From NCBI RefSeq assembly GCF_003202285.1, contig NZ_MASW01000001.1, positions 1,889,681 to 1,953,680 of the forward strand: a stretch of 64,000 bases of DNA. Direction: 5' to 3'. The stretch is from Prauserella muralis (lineage in GTDB: Bacteria > Actinomycetota > Actinomycetes > Mycobacteriales > Pseudonocardiaceae). The notes beneath the pieces were generated by a model, which did not search any database, was not told the origin of the DNA, and was given only the letters and a program-made list of their open reading frames with translations. Position 1 is the first letter of the stretch. The number at the start of each line of letters is the position of its first letter. Position numbers and translations under genes: made by a program. Of this stretch, positions 17,398 through 25,768 are shown one piece after another.

Positions 17398-17476
17398 CCC
17401 CAATGCCACATTCGGTCCACTCAGTGGAGCGAATGCGGCATTCGCTCCATCCAGTGGAACAAATGTGGCATTGGGG
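17398..17476. repeat. 79-bp palindromic intergenic repeat (family 1), copy A
   Basis: Starts CCCCAATGCC and ends GGCATTGGGG. Three AATG(N3)CATT-type cores alternate with two TCCA...TGGA hairpin units. Related copies of exactly 79 bp are at 31576-31654 and 54144-54222; the reverse complement of this copy differs from the 54144 copy at about four positions. IS copy 1 abuts its left end. It sits between convergent genes. Confidence 0.9.
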
Positions 17477-17497
17477 AGCTTGGGGCGGCGCTGTGGG

Positions 17498-18397
17498 TCA
17501 GGCGAGCCAGGTGCGCCAGGCCGAGAGCAGGACGTCGAGCAGGCCGTCCGGATTCTCGGTGTTGGGGGAGTGCGCGGCATCGGCGACCACGGCGAACGGC
17601 GCGCCCAGCCTGCGCGCCATCTCCTGCTGCACCGGCACCGTCCAGGCGTCGTCGCGCTCGCCGGCCACCACCAGACCCGGTACGGCACGGTCCCGCAGGC
17701 GCTCGGCAAGTTCGGCCACCCGGTCCGGCTCGGCACGCAGCCCGAGCGCCATGCCCAGCAGCCCGGCAGCCGACGAGGTGACGAAGCGCTTCCGCAGGAA
17801 CGCCCGCAGCTCCGCCGCCAGCAGCCCCCACGCGGGCGACGCCGCGCTCACCTGCTCCCGCACCGCGTAGGCCGCCTCCACACCTCGCTGGCGCAGCAGC
17901 GGCTCGCCCGCGTCGAGCGCCTGCAGCCGGAACCCCGGCGGAAGCTTGGCCGGGCCGCTGTTGAGCAGCGTCAGCCCCGCCACCGGCGCACCGGCCAGCA
18001 CGGCGCCCCGCGCGACCAGTCCGCCGTAGGAGTGGCCCAGCAGCAACACCGGCCTGCCGTCGGCGGCGAGCGTGCCCGCCAGTTCGGCCACGACCTCACC
18101 CAGTTCCAGGGGCAGGTACCGGGACTCGTCGTCCGGGCCGGGTGACTCGTACTGGCCGGGCAGGTCCACGGCCACCGGGTGCAGGCCCGCACCCGCGAGC
18201 CCGTCGAGCAGCGGCGCGAAGTCCTCCTTCGAGCCGGTGTAGCCGGGCACGAGCAGCACCGTGGCGGCGGCCTCGGCGGGCGCCGGCCCGCTCAGTGCCG
18301 CGATGGGGCCGTAGCGCCCCGGCAGTTCGGTGCGCCGCCCGCCGTGCGGTGACAGCTGTGAGGGCACCTCGTCGCGAACGAACTCCGCCTCGCTCAT
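17498..18397 (-). CDS. Alpha/beta-hydrolase
   Basis: A 299-residue alpha/beta-hydrolase. The nucleophile elbow is GHSYGG (Ser near residue 120), the oxyanion-region LVPGYTGSKEDF is near residue 50, an acid follows in VAGERDDAW, and the catalytic His is in DAAHSPN near residue 281. The family covers esterases, lipases and haloperoxidases; substrate unknown. The ATG at 18397 overlaps the stop of the PQQ-like gene (ATGA), so it is the third gene of a helicase-PQQ-hydrolase operon. Confidence 0.8.
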   Translation of the reverse strand: MSEAEFVRDEVPSQLSPHGGRRTELPGRYGPIAALSGPAPAEAAATVLLVPGYTGSKEDFAPLLDGLAGAGLHPVAVDLPGQYESPGPDDESRYLPLELGEVVAELAGTLAADGRPVLLLGHSYGGLVARGAVLAGAPVAGLTLLNSGPAKLPPGFRLQALDAGEPLLRQRGVEAAYAVREQVSAASPAWGLLAAELRAFLRKRFVTSSAAGLLGMALGLRAEPDRVAELAERLRDRAVPGLVVAGERDDAWTVPVQQEMARRLGAPFAVVADAAHSPNTENPDGLLDVLLSAWRTWLA

Positions 18398-19755
18398 CGC
18401 AAGCCCACCAGCGTGTCTCCCCGTTGCTCCAGCAGGACCGGCCCCACCGCCGCGAGCCGGACCGGCCCCTCGTAGCCGTGCCGGTCGACCGCGACGGTGC
18501 GCAGCGTGTCGCCCGTCGCCTCGTCCACCACGGCCAGCCCGCCTTCGATCGGCACGACGTACTGGCCCGCGAACACCGTGCCGGGCCCGAGCGTGCCGGT
18601 CACCGACCAGCGGGGCGCGAGGTCGTCCCGCGACAACGCCATTGTCCTCGATCCGGTGAACCAGTACAGGTTCTCGCCGCCGGTGGAGGTCGGCACCACT
18701 CGCTGCGGTGCGCGCGCGAGCTCGGCGGCAGGCACGTCGACGGGGTAGGCGGCGCGCTGCCTGCCCTCGAAGTCGAACACCACGAGCCGCCCGGTGTCCG
18801 GCATCGCGACCGCCACCGACTCGCCGGACATCGCCACGAGCGTGCCCCTGACGCCCGGCAGGAGGTTGCTGAACTCCTCCTCCGGCTCGTCGGCCTCCTC
18901 GCCCGCCGCGACCAGCACGGTGAGCCGGTCGGCGTTCTCCCCCGGGCAGCGCTCGATCACGCCGACCCGGCCGGACGCCGCGGCCACGGAGCTGTACGAG
19001 CAGCCGGTGCGGGGCTGCCTGTCGGGATTGACCAGTCCGTACACCCGGCCGTACTCCATGCTCTTGACCAGGTCGTTGCGCCACGTGTTGAGCAGGTGCT
19101 CGCCGGTGGTGGTCACATGCCCGCTGTCGGCGACCAGCCGCGTGCCCAGCTCGGCGTCGCCGTTGCGCTGCGCCGTGCGCCTGCCCGTTCCGGGATCGAG
19201 CTGGGTGACCTCGCTGCACCCGGTGTCCTTGCGGTAGACGGCCAGCACACGGCCCCAGGCACCCCCGACCGTGCACAGCCGCAGGTCCCGCGCGTAACGC
19301 CAGCGCTGCTCGCCGGTCAGCGGGTCGCGGCCGACGACCTCGCCGCCGGAGGCGGTGACCGCCGACGCGCCCTCGGCGACCGGCACGGGCGTGGCCTCAC
19401 TCGGTGCCCGCCAGCGCTCGGTCAGCTGCGCGGGCACGGAGTCCGGCGCGGCGGGCAGCGCGGGCGGAGGCGGGGCGGTCTCCTGCGTGGTCGCCCTGCT
19501 GTCGCTGAAGGTCCACACCACGACGCCTGCCGTCACCGCCAGCACGGTGAGCAGCGCGGCGGCCACCCGGTCGCGGCGCCGGTTCCACGGCGAGCGCCTG
19601 CCGGGGCGCGGACGCGCCGAATGCCGGGCCCCACGGTGCGTGGGAACCGGCTCCGGCTGCGGTTGTGCGAGCACGTCCTCGGTGCCGGGGGCGAGCACGG
19701 GTGCGTGCTCGCCGGTGTCCTGCTTGCGGTGCCGGCCGGAGGAGGAGCTGCTCAC
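18394..19755 (-). CDS. Membrane-anchored PQQ-like beta-propeller protein (Rv3212-like)
   Basis: A 453-residue protein with a polar N-terminal tail, one transmembrane helix (about residues 68-88, VAAALLTVLAVTAGVVVWTF) and an external domain with repeated W/G-rich blades such as VVGRDPLTGEQRWRY and VVPIEGGLAVVDEATGDTLR, typical of PQQ-like eight-bladed propellers. Cysteines in LCTVGG, TGCSEV, TGCSY and ERCPG may form disulfides outside the cell. GTG 19755 begins four bases after the helicase stop. From memory the same gene pair occurs as Rv3211-Rv3212. Likely a scaffold or envelope-assembly factor; no enzyme activity is implied. Confidence 0.65.
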   Translation of the reverse strand: MSSSSSGRHRKQDTGEHAPVLAPGTEDVLAQPQPEPVPTHRGARHSARPRPGRRSPWNRRRDRVAAALLTVLAVTAGVVVWTFSDSRATTQETAPPPPALPAAPDSVPAQLTERWRAPSEATPVPVAEGASAVTASGGEVVGRDPLTGEQRWRYARDLRLCTVGGAWGRVLAVYRKDTGCSEVTQLDPGTGRRTAQRNGDAELGTRLVADSGHVTTTGEHLLNTWRNDLVKSMEYGRVYGLVNPDRQPRTGCSYSSVAAASGRVGVIERCPGENADRLTVLVAAGEEADEPEEEFSNLLPGVRGTLVAMSGESVAVAMPDTGRLVVFDFEGRQRAAYPVDVPAAELARAPQRVVPTSTGGENLYWFTGSRTMALSRDDLAPRWSVTGTLGPGTVFAGQYVVPIEGGLAVVDEATGDTLRTVAVDRHGYEGPVRLAAVGPVLLEQRGDTLVGLR

Positions 19756-19759
19756 GACT

Positions 19760-21328
19760 TCAGTCTGCCCTCGCGGACGTCTCGGCCGCGTTGGACGTTC
19801 CCGAACGGCGCCTGCGCCTGCGCCGTGCGGGCCGCTCCGCGCCGTCGCCGTTCTCGGAGTCGGCCTTGTCGCCGCCGGGCGTCTCGGCGGACGGCTTGCT
19901 GCCGCCACCCCGGGTACGCCGCCTGCGCCGCGAACCGCCCTCGGACGGCTTGTCCTGCTCACCCTCGGAGCCACCCTCGGCGCCGACGTCCACGCCGCCG
20001 CGGGTGCGCTTGCGCGGCGCCGAGCGACGCCGCGGGGAGGCCGCCGACCGGCCGCGCGAGCGCTGCCTTCCGCCGAGGTCCTCTTCCTCCTCGGCCGCGA
20101 GCCCGGCGCGCGTGCGCTGGGACAGCGGCAGCCGCCCGGTGGCGTCCTCCGGGATGTCCAGGTCGCTGAACAGGTGCTTCGACGTGGAGTAGGTCTCCAC
20201 CGGCTCCGGCATGCCGAGCTTCAGCTCGTCGGAGATGAGCTTCCAGCGCGGGATCTCGTCCCAGTCCACGAGCGTCACCGCGACGCCGGTCTTGCCCGCC
20301 CTGCCGGTGCGGCCGATGCGGTGCACGTAGGTCTTCTCGTCCTCGGGCGTCTGGTAGTTGATGACGTGGGTGACGTCGTCGACGTCGATGCCGCGTGCCG
20401 CGACGTCGGTGGCCACCAGCACGTCCACCTTGCCCGAGCGGAACGCGCGCAGCGCCTGCTCGCGCGCGCCCTGGCCGAGATCGCCGTGCACGGCCGCCGC
20501 GGCGAACCCGCGCTCGGCGAGGTCGTCGGCCACCTTCTGCGCGGTCCGCTTGGTCCGCGCGAAGATCATCGTCAGGCCACGCTCGCGGGCGCGCAGCACC
20601 TTCGCGACCAGCTCCGGCTTGTCCAGCGAGTGCGCGCGGTAGACGAACTGCCTGGTGCGCTCGTGGATCGCGCCCGCGTCGTTCTCCTCGGCGCGGATGT
20701 GCGTCGGCTGGGTCAGGAACGTGCGGGCCAGCGTGATGATCGGGCCCGGCATGGTGGCCGAGAACAGCATCGTCTGCCGCTGCTCGGGCACCATCCGCAG
20801 GATGCGCTCGATGTCGGGCAGGAACCCGAGGTCGAGCATCTCGTCGGCCTCGTCCAGCACCAGCGAGCGGACCTTGCCGAGCACGAGGTGCCGCTGCTCG
20901 GCGAGGTCGAGCAGCCTGCCGGGGGTGCCGATGACCACGTCGACGCCCTTGCGCAGGGCGTTGATCTGCTGGTCGTACGGGCGGCCGCCGTAGATGGCGG
21001 CGATGCGGACGCCGAGATGCTTGGCGGCGTCGGTGAGGTCGTGCGTCACCTGCAGGCACAGCTCGCGCGTCGGCACGACGACGAGCGCCTGCGGGGTGCC
21101 GTCGCCGGGAAGCTCCAGCCGCTGCAGCAGCGGGACGCCGAAGCCCAGCGTCTTGCCCATGCCGGTGCGGGCCTGCCCGATCACGTCCTCGCCCGCCAGC
21201 GCGAGCGGGAGCGTGAGGGCCTGGATGGCGAAGGTGCGTTCGATGCGGGCCTCGTTCAGGGCCCGCACGATCTCGTCACGGACGCCGAGCTCGGCGAAGG
21301 TCGGGGACTCCGGCTCGACGTCGGGCAC
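19760..21328 (-). CDS. rhlE: DEAD-box RNA helicase (RhlE-like)
   Basis: A 522-residue DEAD-box helicase with Q motif ([10 protein letters not shown]), motif I ARTGMGKT, motif Ia PTRELCLQ, motif II DEAD, motif III SAT, and C-terminal motifs including [15 protein letters not shown] and [10 protein letters not shown]. Motif I has Met (TGMGKT) where TGTGKT is usual. The C-terminal 130 residues are a low-complexity Arg/Lys/Glu/Gly tail, as in RNA-degradosome-associated actinobacterial helicases. GTG 21328 is used, but the frame stays open and protein-like up to about 21442 without a normal start codon, so the true N-terminus may be longer. Confidence 0.85.
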   Translation of the reverse strand: MPDVEPESPTFAELGVRDEIVRALNEARIERTFAIQALTLPLALAGEDVIGQARTGMGKTLGFGVPLLQRLELPGDGTPQALVVVPTRELCLQVTHDLTDAAKHLGVRIAAIYGGRPYDQQINALRKGVDVVIGTPGRLLDLAEQRHLVLGKVRSLVLDEADEMLDLGFLPDIERILRMVPEQRQTMLFSATMPGPIITLARTFLTQPTHIRAEENDAGAIHERTRQFVYRAHSLDKPELVAKVLRARERGLTMIFARTKRTAQKVADDLAERGFAAAAVHGDLGQGAREQALRAFRSGKVDVLVATDVAARGIDVDDVTHVINYQTPEDEKTYVHRIGRTGRAGKTGVAVTLVDWDEIPRWKLISDELKLGMPEPVETYSTSKHLFSDLDIPEDATGRLPLSQRTRAGLAAEEEEDLGGRQRSRGRSAASPRRRSAPRKRTRGGVDVGAEGGSEGEQDKPSEGGSRRRRRTRGGGSKPSAETPGGDKADSENGDGAERPARRRRRRRSGTSNAAETSARAD

Positions 21329-21442
21329 CGCCTGCAGCGGGTGCGAGGTGTCGACCTCGGGTACGCCGGTCTCGCTGTGTTCCAGCTCGATGGGGTCGGT
21401 ACCGGGGTTGTCGTTCGGTTCGATGATCTTGATTCGCCTCTC

Positions 21443-21785
21443 TCATACCAGCGCGCACTGCCGGTTGTTACGCGACACTCGACCACGCGGAATGCGGTCC
21501 GTTTCGCGGCCCGAAGCACACGAAACGCGTCACGCGCGGGAACGCCGCCGGAGGCGTGCACGCACACTGCTGTCTCACCGAGGTGTGGTCGCGGGGCGGT
21601 CTCGCCCTGCACGGCGGCACACGACTCGATGGAACTGTCACTACCAGTCCGAAGTGTACCCTGTCCACCCGCTCGGCAGTGACCGTGCTCGCACGCGAGT
21701 CACGTGTCGTTGGTCTCCCCGCCCCGGAGCACCGTCATCCGCGTGCCGCGCCCGCGGCCGCGGAGCCTGCACTACGGTGACACCC
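21443..21785. other. Divergent intergenic region between rhlE and the ferritin-like gene
   Basis: A stretch of about 340 bases with no convincing gene on either strand. It must contain the promoters of both divergent genes. On the rhlE strand a TATGAG at 21448-21443 is a possible -10 element; near the other gene TACGGT at 21773-21778 could serve, giving a leaderless start at GTG 21786. I see no strong palindrome or riboswitch-like structure. Confidence 0.4.
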
Positions 21786-22442
21786 GTGAGTGAGGCGAAA
21801 GCGCAGATCGCAACCGGTGTCGCGGATCTGCTGGGGGTGCTGGCGTACGGCGAGCTGTCGGCGTTCGACCGGCTCGCCGAGGACGCGCGGACGGCTCCCA
21901 CCCTCGCCGGGAGGGCGGCGCTGGCCTCGATGGCCGCCGCCGAGATCGGCCACTACCGGCTGCTCGAGCGGTACCTGGCCGAGCACGGCGTGCCGGTGGA
22001 GGAGGCGATGCGGCCGTTCATCCGCCACGTCGACGCGTTCCAGGCGTCGACGGCACCGAAGTCGTGGCTGGAGTCGCTGGTCAAGGCCTACGTCGTGGAC
22101 AACCTCGCCGCGGACCTCTACCGCGAGCTCGGCCAGCTGCTCGACGCGGAGACCAAGGAGCTCGTCGTCACCGTCCTGGCCGACACGGGGCACTCCGCGT
22201 TCGCCGAGCGTGAAGTCGCGGCGGCCATCGAAGCCGACCGGACGCAGCGCGACCGGCTGGCCCTGTGGGCGCGCAGGCTGCTCGGTGAGGCGTTGACGCA
22301 GGCCCAGTACATCGTGGCCGAGCGGGACGGGCTCGCCGAGCTGATCGTGCAGGGCACAGGCGACCTGTCGGGCATCGCGGCGCTGTTCCGGAGGCTGCAG
22401 CAGGCCCACACCAAGCGGATGCAGGTGCTCGGTCTCGGTTAG
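21786..22442 (+). CDS. Ferritin-like fold protein (Rv3210c-like, MiaE-type hydroxylase relative)
   Basis: A 218-residue, mostly helical protein. Acidic and histidine residues typical of a diiron four-helix bundle can be seen: ..[14 protein letters not shown] (E near 20), [16 protein letters not shown] (ExxH near 50-53), and a second half with ADLYRELG and [12 protein letters not shown]. It belongs to the ferritin-like group that includes tRNA-(ms2io6A) hydroxylase, but the function in actinobacteria is unproven. An alternative GTG is at 21777. Its neighbours match the Rv3207c-Rv3212 order of mycobacteria. Confidence 0.7.
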   Translation: MSEAKAQIATGVADLLGVLAYGELSAFDRLAEDARTAPTLAGRAALASMAAAEIGHYRLLERYLAEHGVPVEEAMRPFIRHVDAFQASTAPKSWLESLVKAYVVDNLAADLYRELGQLLDAETKELVVTVLADTGHSAFAEREVAAAIEADRTQRDRLALWARRLLGEALTQAQYIVAERDGLAELIVQGTGDLSGIAALFRRLQQAHTKRMQVLGLG

Positions 22443-22486
22443 CCTGGGAGGGAACGAACCGGCACACACGCAGGCGGAGGTTTCAC

Positions 22487-22717
22487 GTGGAGGTCAAGAT
22501 CGGCATCAAGGACACCCCGCGGGAGCTCGTGGTGTCCAGTGGCCAGTCGGCCGAGGAGGTCGAGAAGCTGGTCGCCGAGGCGCTGGGTGCCGACGACGGC
22601 CTGTTCCGCCTGACCGACGACAAGGGCCGCAAGTTCCTGGTCCCTTCGGACCGGATCGCCTACGTCGAGATCGCGCCGTCGGACGTGCGCAAGGTCGGCT
22701 TCGCCGTCGGCTCCTGA
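22487..22717 (+). CDS. DUF3107 protein (TB9.4/Rv3208A-like)
   Basis: A 76-residue conserved actinobacterial protein: MEVKIGIKDTPRELVVSSGQ near the start and a C-terminal IAYVEIAPSDVRKVGFAVG. The family is small and of unknown biochemical role; the M. tuberculosis homologue is, from memory, the immunogenic TB9.4. GTG 22487 follows GGAGG at a short six-base spacing. It is the second gene after the ferritin-like protein and is followed by a hairpin separating it from convergent genes. Confidence 0.85.
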   Translation: MEVKIGIKDTPRELVVSSGQSAEEVEKLVAEALGADDGLFRLTDDKGRKFLVPSDRIAYVEIAPSDVRKVGFAVGS

Positions 22718-22741
22718 CGCCGTTTTCCCGGTCACGGCCGG

Positions 22742-22777
22742 CGACCCGTTCCCGCGGACGACGCGGCGAACGGGTCG
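22742..22777. terminator. Bidirectional hairpin between DUF3107 and DUF4873 genes
   Basis: A perfect 10-bp inverted repeat, CGACCCGTTC (22742-22751) with GAACGGGTCG (22768-22777), lies between two convergent genes about 25 bases after the DUF3107 stop. It can fold in both transcripts. No T-tract. Confidence 0.6.
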
Positions 22778-22795
22778 TTCGCTGTGTGCCGCCGG

Positions 22796-23131
22796 TCAGC
22801 TGGGCAGGTCGGACAGCGAGGTGGGCACGCGGAACGGGGGCGTGCTCGTGCCCATGATCCGGTAGCGGTCCCACGGGTCGGGGTCGGACAGCTCGCCCTC
22901 GGCCGAACCCTGCGGCGTCCTGATCTCCACCGGCTGCTTCCTGCCCGCTGCCAGGGCCGAGACCCGCTCGTGCGGCCTGATCCGGCCGTACCAGTGGTAG
23001 TAGCCGTCGATGGGCTGGAAGTGCCCGCGCAGCTCGACCTCGACGGCCAGTTCCTCGCTCTGGAGCACCAGTGTCGCGGCGCCGGTGTAGCCGTCCTCGT
23101 CGTCGTGCCCGTGCTCGTCGTGCCCGCTCAT
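22796..23131 (-). CDS. DUF4873 domain protein
   Basis: A 111-residue protein with an acidic, His-rich N-terminus (MSGHDEHGHDDEDGY) and then a compact beta-rich domain: ATLVLQSEELAVEVELRGHFQPIDGYYHWYGRI, matching DUF4873. This domain often occurs fused to or next to oxidoreductases; no activity is known. The ATG overlaps the stop of the TetR gene (ATGA), so the two are co-transcribed, and the regulator probably controls both this and the divergent diiron-protein gene. Confidence 0.7.
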   Translation of the reverse strand: MSGHDEHGHDDEDGYTGAATLVLQSEELAVEVELRGHFQPIDGYYHWYGRIRPHERVSALAAGRKQPVEIRTPQGSAEGELSDPDPWDRYRIMGTSTPPFRVPTSLSDLPS

Positions 23132-23889
23132 GACGTCTCCCTGTCCGGCTCGGCCGGTGTCACCGGCGCGAGCTTGACCACCTTGTTCGCGTCGAGCGGC
23201 TGGTTGCCGTCGATGGTCACGCCGTGCTGGCGGCACAGGCCGTCGATGGCGGCCCAGATGATCTGCGTCAGGTACTCGACCACGCTGTCGCGGCTCATCG
23301 TGCGCTTGTCCAGCCACCACTCGCCGGTGTTCTGGACCATGCCGACGATGCCGAACGCCCACGGCTCCGCCGCGCCCGAGTCCATGCCGAACATGCGCAT
23401 GTAGTCGCCGAGCAGGGCGGTCAGCGCGGTGGCGATGACCTCCTTGTCCTCGGCCACGACGTCGGCGTCCACCGGCTTGTCGGCGAAGGACTTGCGCGCG
23501 AGCAGCCGGTACAGGTTCGGATGCTCCTCGATGACGGTGAAGAACGCGTCGAGCGCCATCCGGATGCGGGGAATCGGCGCCAGTTCGGCGTTGATGGCCG
23601 GCAGCAGCCGCTCGAACAGCAGCTCCGTGCCGCGCTGGCCGAGCGCAAGGTACAGGTCGGCCTTGTCGTCGAAATGCCGGTACAGCACGGGCTTGGTGAC
23701 CCCGGCCGCCGCGGCGACGTCGTCCATCCCCAGCTCGGGGCCGTGCTCGTCGAGTGCCGTGAGCGCGGCCTCCACGAACTCCGCTCTGCGGGCGATCCGG
23801 TGCTTGCGCCACCGGTCGCGGCGTGCGTCCCCGGCCGGCGCGGCCTGCTTGCCCGCGTGTTTGCTGCTGCGCTTGACACCGTCCGCCAT
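23128..23889 (-). CDS. TetR-family transcriptional regulator
   Basis: A 253-residue TetR regulator. The N-terminal HTH is complete (FVEAALTALDEHG...MDDVAAAAGVTKPVLYRHFDDKADLYLAL, residues about 36-85), followed by an all-helical ligand-binding domain ending in a basic/polar tail. ATG 23889 gives MADGVKRSSKH; an upstream in-frame ATG at 23898 is possible. It is divergent from an AurF-like diiron gene, with a palindrome between them that is a likely autoregulatory operator. The ligand is unknown; a fatty or hydrophobic acid would suit the neighbours. Confidence 0.85.
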   Translation of the reverse strand: MADGVKRSSKHAGKQAAPAGDARRDRWRKHRIARRAEFVEAALTALDEHGPELGMDDVAAAAGVTKPVLYRHFDDKADLYLALGQRGTELLFERLLPAINAELAPIPRIRMALDAFFTVIEEHPNLYRLLARKSFADKPVDADVVAEDKEVIATALTALLGDYMRMFGMDSGAAEPWAFGIVGMVQNTGEWWLDKRTMSRDSVVEYLTQIIWAAIDGLCRQHGVTIDGNQPLDANKVVKLAPVTPAEPDRETS

Positions 23890-23908
23890 GCGCCGCATGC
23901 TACCAGAA

Positions 23909-23919
23909 GTAACTGTTAC
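23909..23919. promoter_or_regulatory. Putative TetR operator palindrome
   Basis: GTAACTGTTAC, a perfect 5-bp inverted repeat with one central base, followed 3 bases later by a related GGTTAC. It lies 20 bases upstream of the TetR ATG and 36 upstream of the diiron gene, in the shared promoter region. Confidence 0.5.
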
Positions 23920-23954
23920 CAAGGGTTACACAAAGGGGAAGGTGGGTGCCTGCG

Positions 23955-24860
23955 ATGACGCGGACCCTGAGGGAGCCAGGGCGCGAGAAGACCGCCGAGC
24001 GGCTGCTGAAGTCGTCGGCGAACAAGTTCTACGACCCGGAGGTCGACATCGACTGGGCCGCGCCCCTGGTCGAGGGCAAGCGCTTCATCCCCGAGCACCG
24101 CTCCACCCTCTACGGCACCGAACTGTGGGACCGGCTGAGCCCGCAGCAGCGGATCGAGCTGGGCAAGCACGAGCTCGCCAGCGTGGCCACCAACGGCCTG
24201 TGGTTCGAGATCCTGCTCATGCAGATGCTGCTCAAGGAGGTCTACGACGCCGACCCCACGAGCAGCCACGCCCAGTACGCGCTCACCGAGGTCGCCGACG
24301 AGTGCCGCCACTCCACCATGTTCGCGAGGATGGCCGAGCGGATCGGCTGCCCGCCGTACGGCCCGGTGCTGTGGCGGCGAAGGCTCGGCAAGATCCTGCC
24401 GGTCATCGGCTACGGGCCCGCGCTCTACGGCTCCATCCTCGTGGCCGAGGAGGTGCTCGACCGGCTGCAGCGCGAGCAGATGAACGACCCGGACATCCAG
24501 CCGCTCGTGCGCATGGTCAACCGCATCCACGTGCTGGAGGAGGCCCGGCACGTCACGTTCGCCCGCGAGGAGGTCACGCGCGGCATGGCGCGGTTGTCGA
24601 AGAAGGAGCTGGCCTACCAGCGGCTGCTCATCGCCGTCGTCTCGCACGAGATCACCCGCAGCCTCGTCAACCCGGCCGTCTACAAGGCCGTCGGGATCCG
24701 GCCGAGGGACGGCTACCAGGCCGCCATGAGCAACCCGCACTGGCAGGAGACCGTCCGCTACTCCGGCGAGCGGATCATGGCCTTCCTGGACGACGCGGGC
24801 CTCGTCGGCAGGCCGGGGATGACGTTCTGGCGCCGGTCGTTCCTGGTGAGCGGCCGATGA
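23955..24860 (+). CDS. AurF-like diiron oxygenase
   Basis: A 301-residue helical protein of the AurF (p-aminobenzoate N-oxygenase) / para-aminobenzoate oxygenase family. Two diiron-binding clusters are evident: EVADECRHSTMF (about residues 114-125) and EEARHVTFAREE (about 196-207), each ExxxH- or ExxH-like. A GTG nine bases upstream is an alternative start. It overlaps an alpha/beta-hydrolase by four bases. In actinobacteria many such proteins are of unknown substrate; a role in modifying a lipid or aromatic acid is only inferred. Confidence 0.75.
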   Translation: MTRTLREPGREKTAERLLKSSANKFYDPEVDIDWAAPLVEGKRFIPEHRSTLYGTELWDRLSPQQRIELGKHELASVATNGLWFEILLMQMLLKEVYDADPTSSHAQYALTEVADECRHSTMFARMAERIGCPPYGPVLWRRRLGKILPVIGYGPALYGSILVAEEVLDRLQREQMNDPDIQPLVRMVNRIHVLEEARHVTFAREEVTRGMARLSKKELAYQRLLIAVVSHEITRSLVNPAVYKAVGIRPRDGYQAAMSNPHWQETVRYSGERIMAFLDDAGLVGRPGMTFWRRSFLVSGR

Positions 24861-25759
24861 CGCTGGCAGCGCCACGCGAGACGCGCCAGGGACGGTTCGT
24901 CACCGGCGACGGCACCTCGCTGCACGTGGAGCAGACCGGGCCCGCCGACGCGGCCGCGACCCTCGTGCTCGTGCACGGCTGGACCCAGGACCACCGCACG
25001 TGGGACCGTGTGCTGCCCGGCCTGCCCCGCGACGTGCGGGTCGTGCGCTACGACCTGCGCGGTCACGGCCTCTCCGACCCGGCGCGGCCCGGCACCGCGA
25101 CCATCGACCACCTGGCCGACGACCTGGCCGAGCTGCTCGCCGACCGGGCACCCGGCGGCAGGCTCGTCCTGGCGGGGCACTCGATGGGCGGCATGACGAT
25201 CATGGCGCTGGCCGACCGGCATCCGGGGCTGGTGGCCGACCGCGTGGCGGGTGTGGGGTTCGTCGCCACGTCGTGCTGCGACATGGACCGGATCACGCTG
25301 GGCCTGCCGGGGGCGGCGGGCAGCGGGGCGGCCCGCATCGAGCGGCGGCTGGCCCGCCTGCTCGCCGAGTACCGCGGGGAGGCGCTGCCGCTGCGGCCCG
25401 CCGCAGCCAGGGCGGGCGCGCGCTGGCTGGTCTTCGGAAGGCGCCCGCGCCGGCAGGACGTCGCCTCGGTCGCCGACCAGCTGCTGCGGGCGCACCCGGC
25501 GAGCGTCGGCGGGTTCCAGAAGGCCATCTCGCTGCACGACCGGAGGGTGGCACTGGCGGCCCTGCGGACCACGCGTGCGGTGGTGCTCGCGGGCGAGGCC
25601 GACCGGCTCTGCCCCGTGCGGCACGCCGAGACCATCGCGGAGGAACTGCCGTCGGCGCGCTTCGTGCTCTATCCCGGCGCGGGGCACATGCTCCCGCAGG
25701 AGCGGGCGGCCGAGGTCGCCGCGCAGCTGCGTGAGCTCACCGGCGCCGCCGTGCGCTGA
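24857..25759 (+). CDS. Alpha/beta-hydrolase
   Basis: A 300-residue alpha/beta-hydrolase. LVHGWTQDHRTW (oxyanion region) near residue 36, nucleophile elbow GHSMGG near 106, acid in LAGEADRLCP near 248 and His in PGAGHMLPQE near 277. It is translationally coupled to the diiron oxygenase (ATGA), so it may process its product or substrate. Family-level assignment only. The gene is convergent with a second TetR gene, 9 bases apart. Confidence 0.8.
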   Translation: MTLAAPRETRQGRFVTGDGTSLHVEQTGPADAAATLVLVHGWTQDHRTWDRVLPGLPRDVRVVRYDLRGHGLSDPARPGTATIDHLADDLAELLADRAPGGRLVLAGHSMGGMTIMALADRHPGLVADRVAGVGFVATSCCDMDRITLGLPGAAGSGAARIERRLARLLAEYRGEALPLRPAAARAGARWLVFGRRPRRQDVASVADQLLRAHPASVGGFQKAISLHDRRVALAALRTTRAVVLAGEADRLCPVRHAETIAEELPSARFVLYPGAGHMLPQERAAEVAAQLRELTGAAVR

Positions 25760-25768
25760 GGCGCCTCG

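Noticed and set aside
17398-17476. CRISPR-like array in the palindromic repeats
   Set aside because: Cores recur only three times within 79 bp, the intervening parts are themselves conserved, and no cas genes are nearby.
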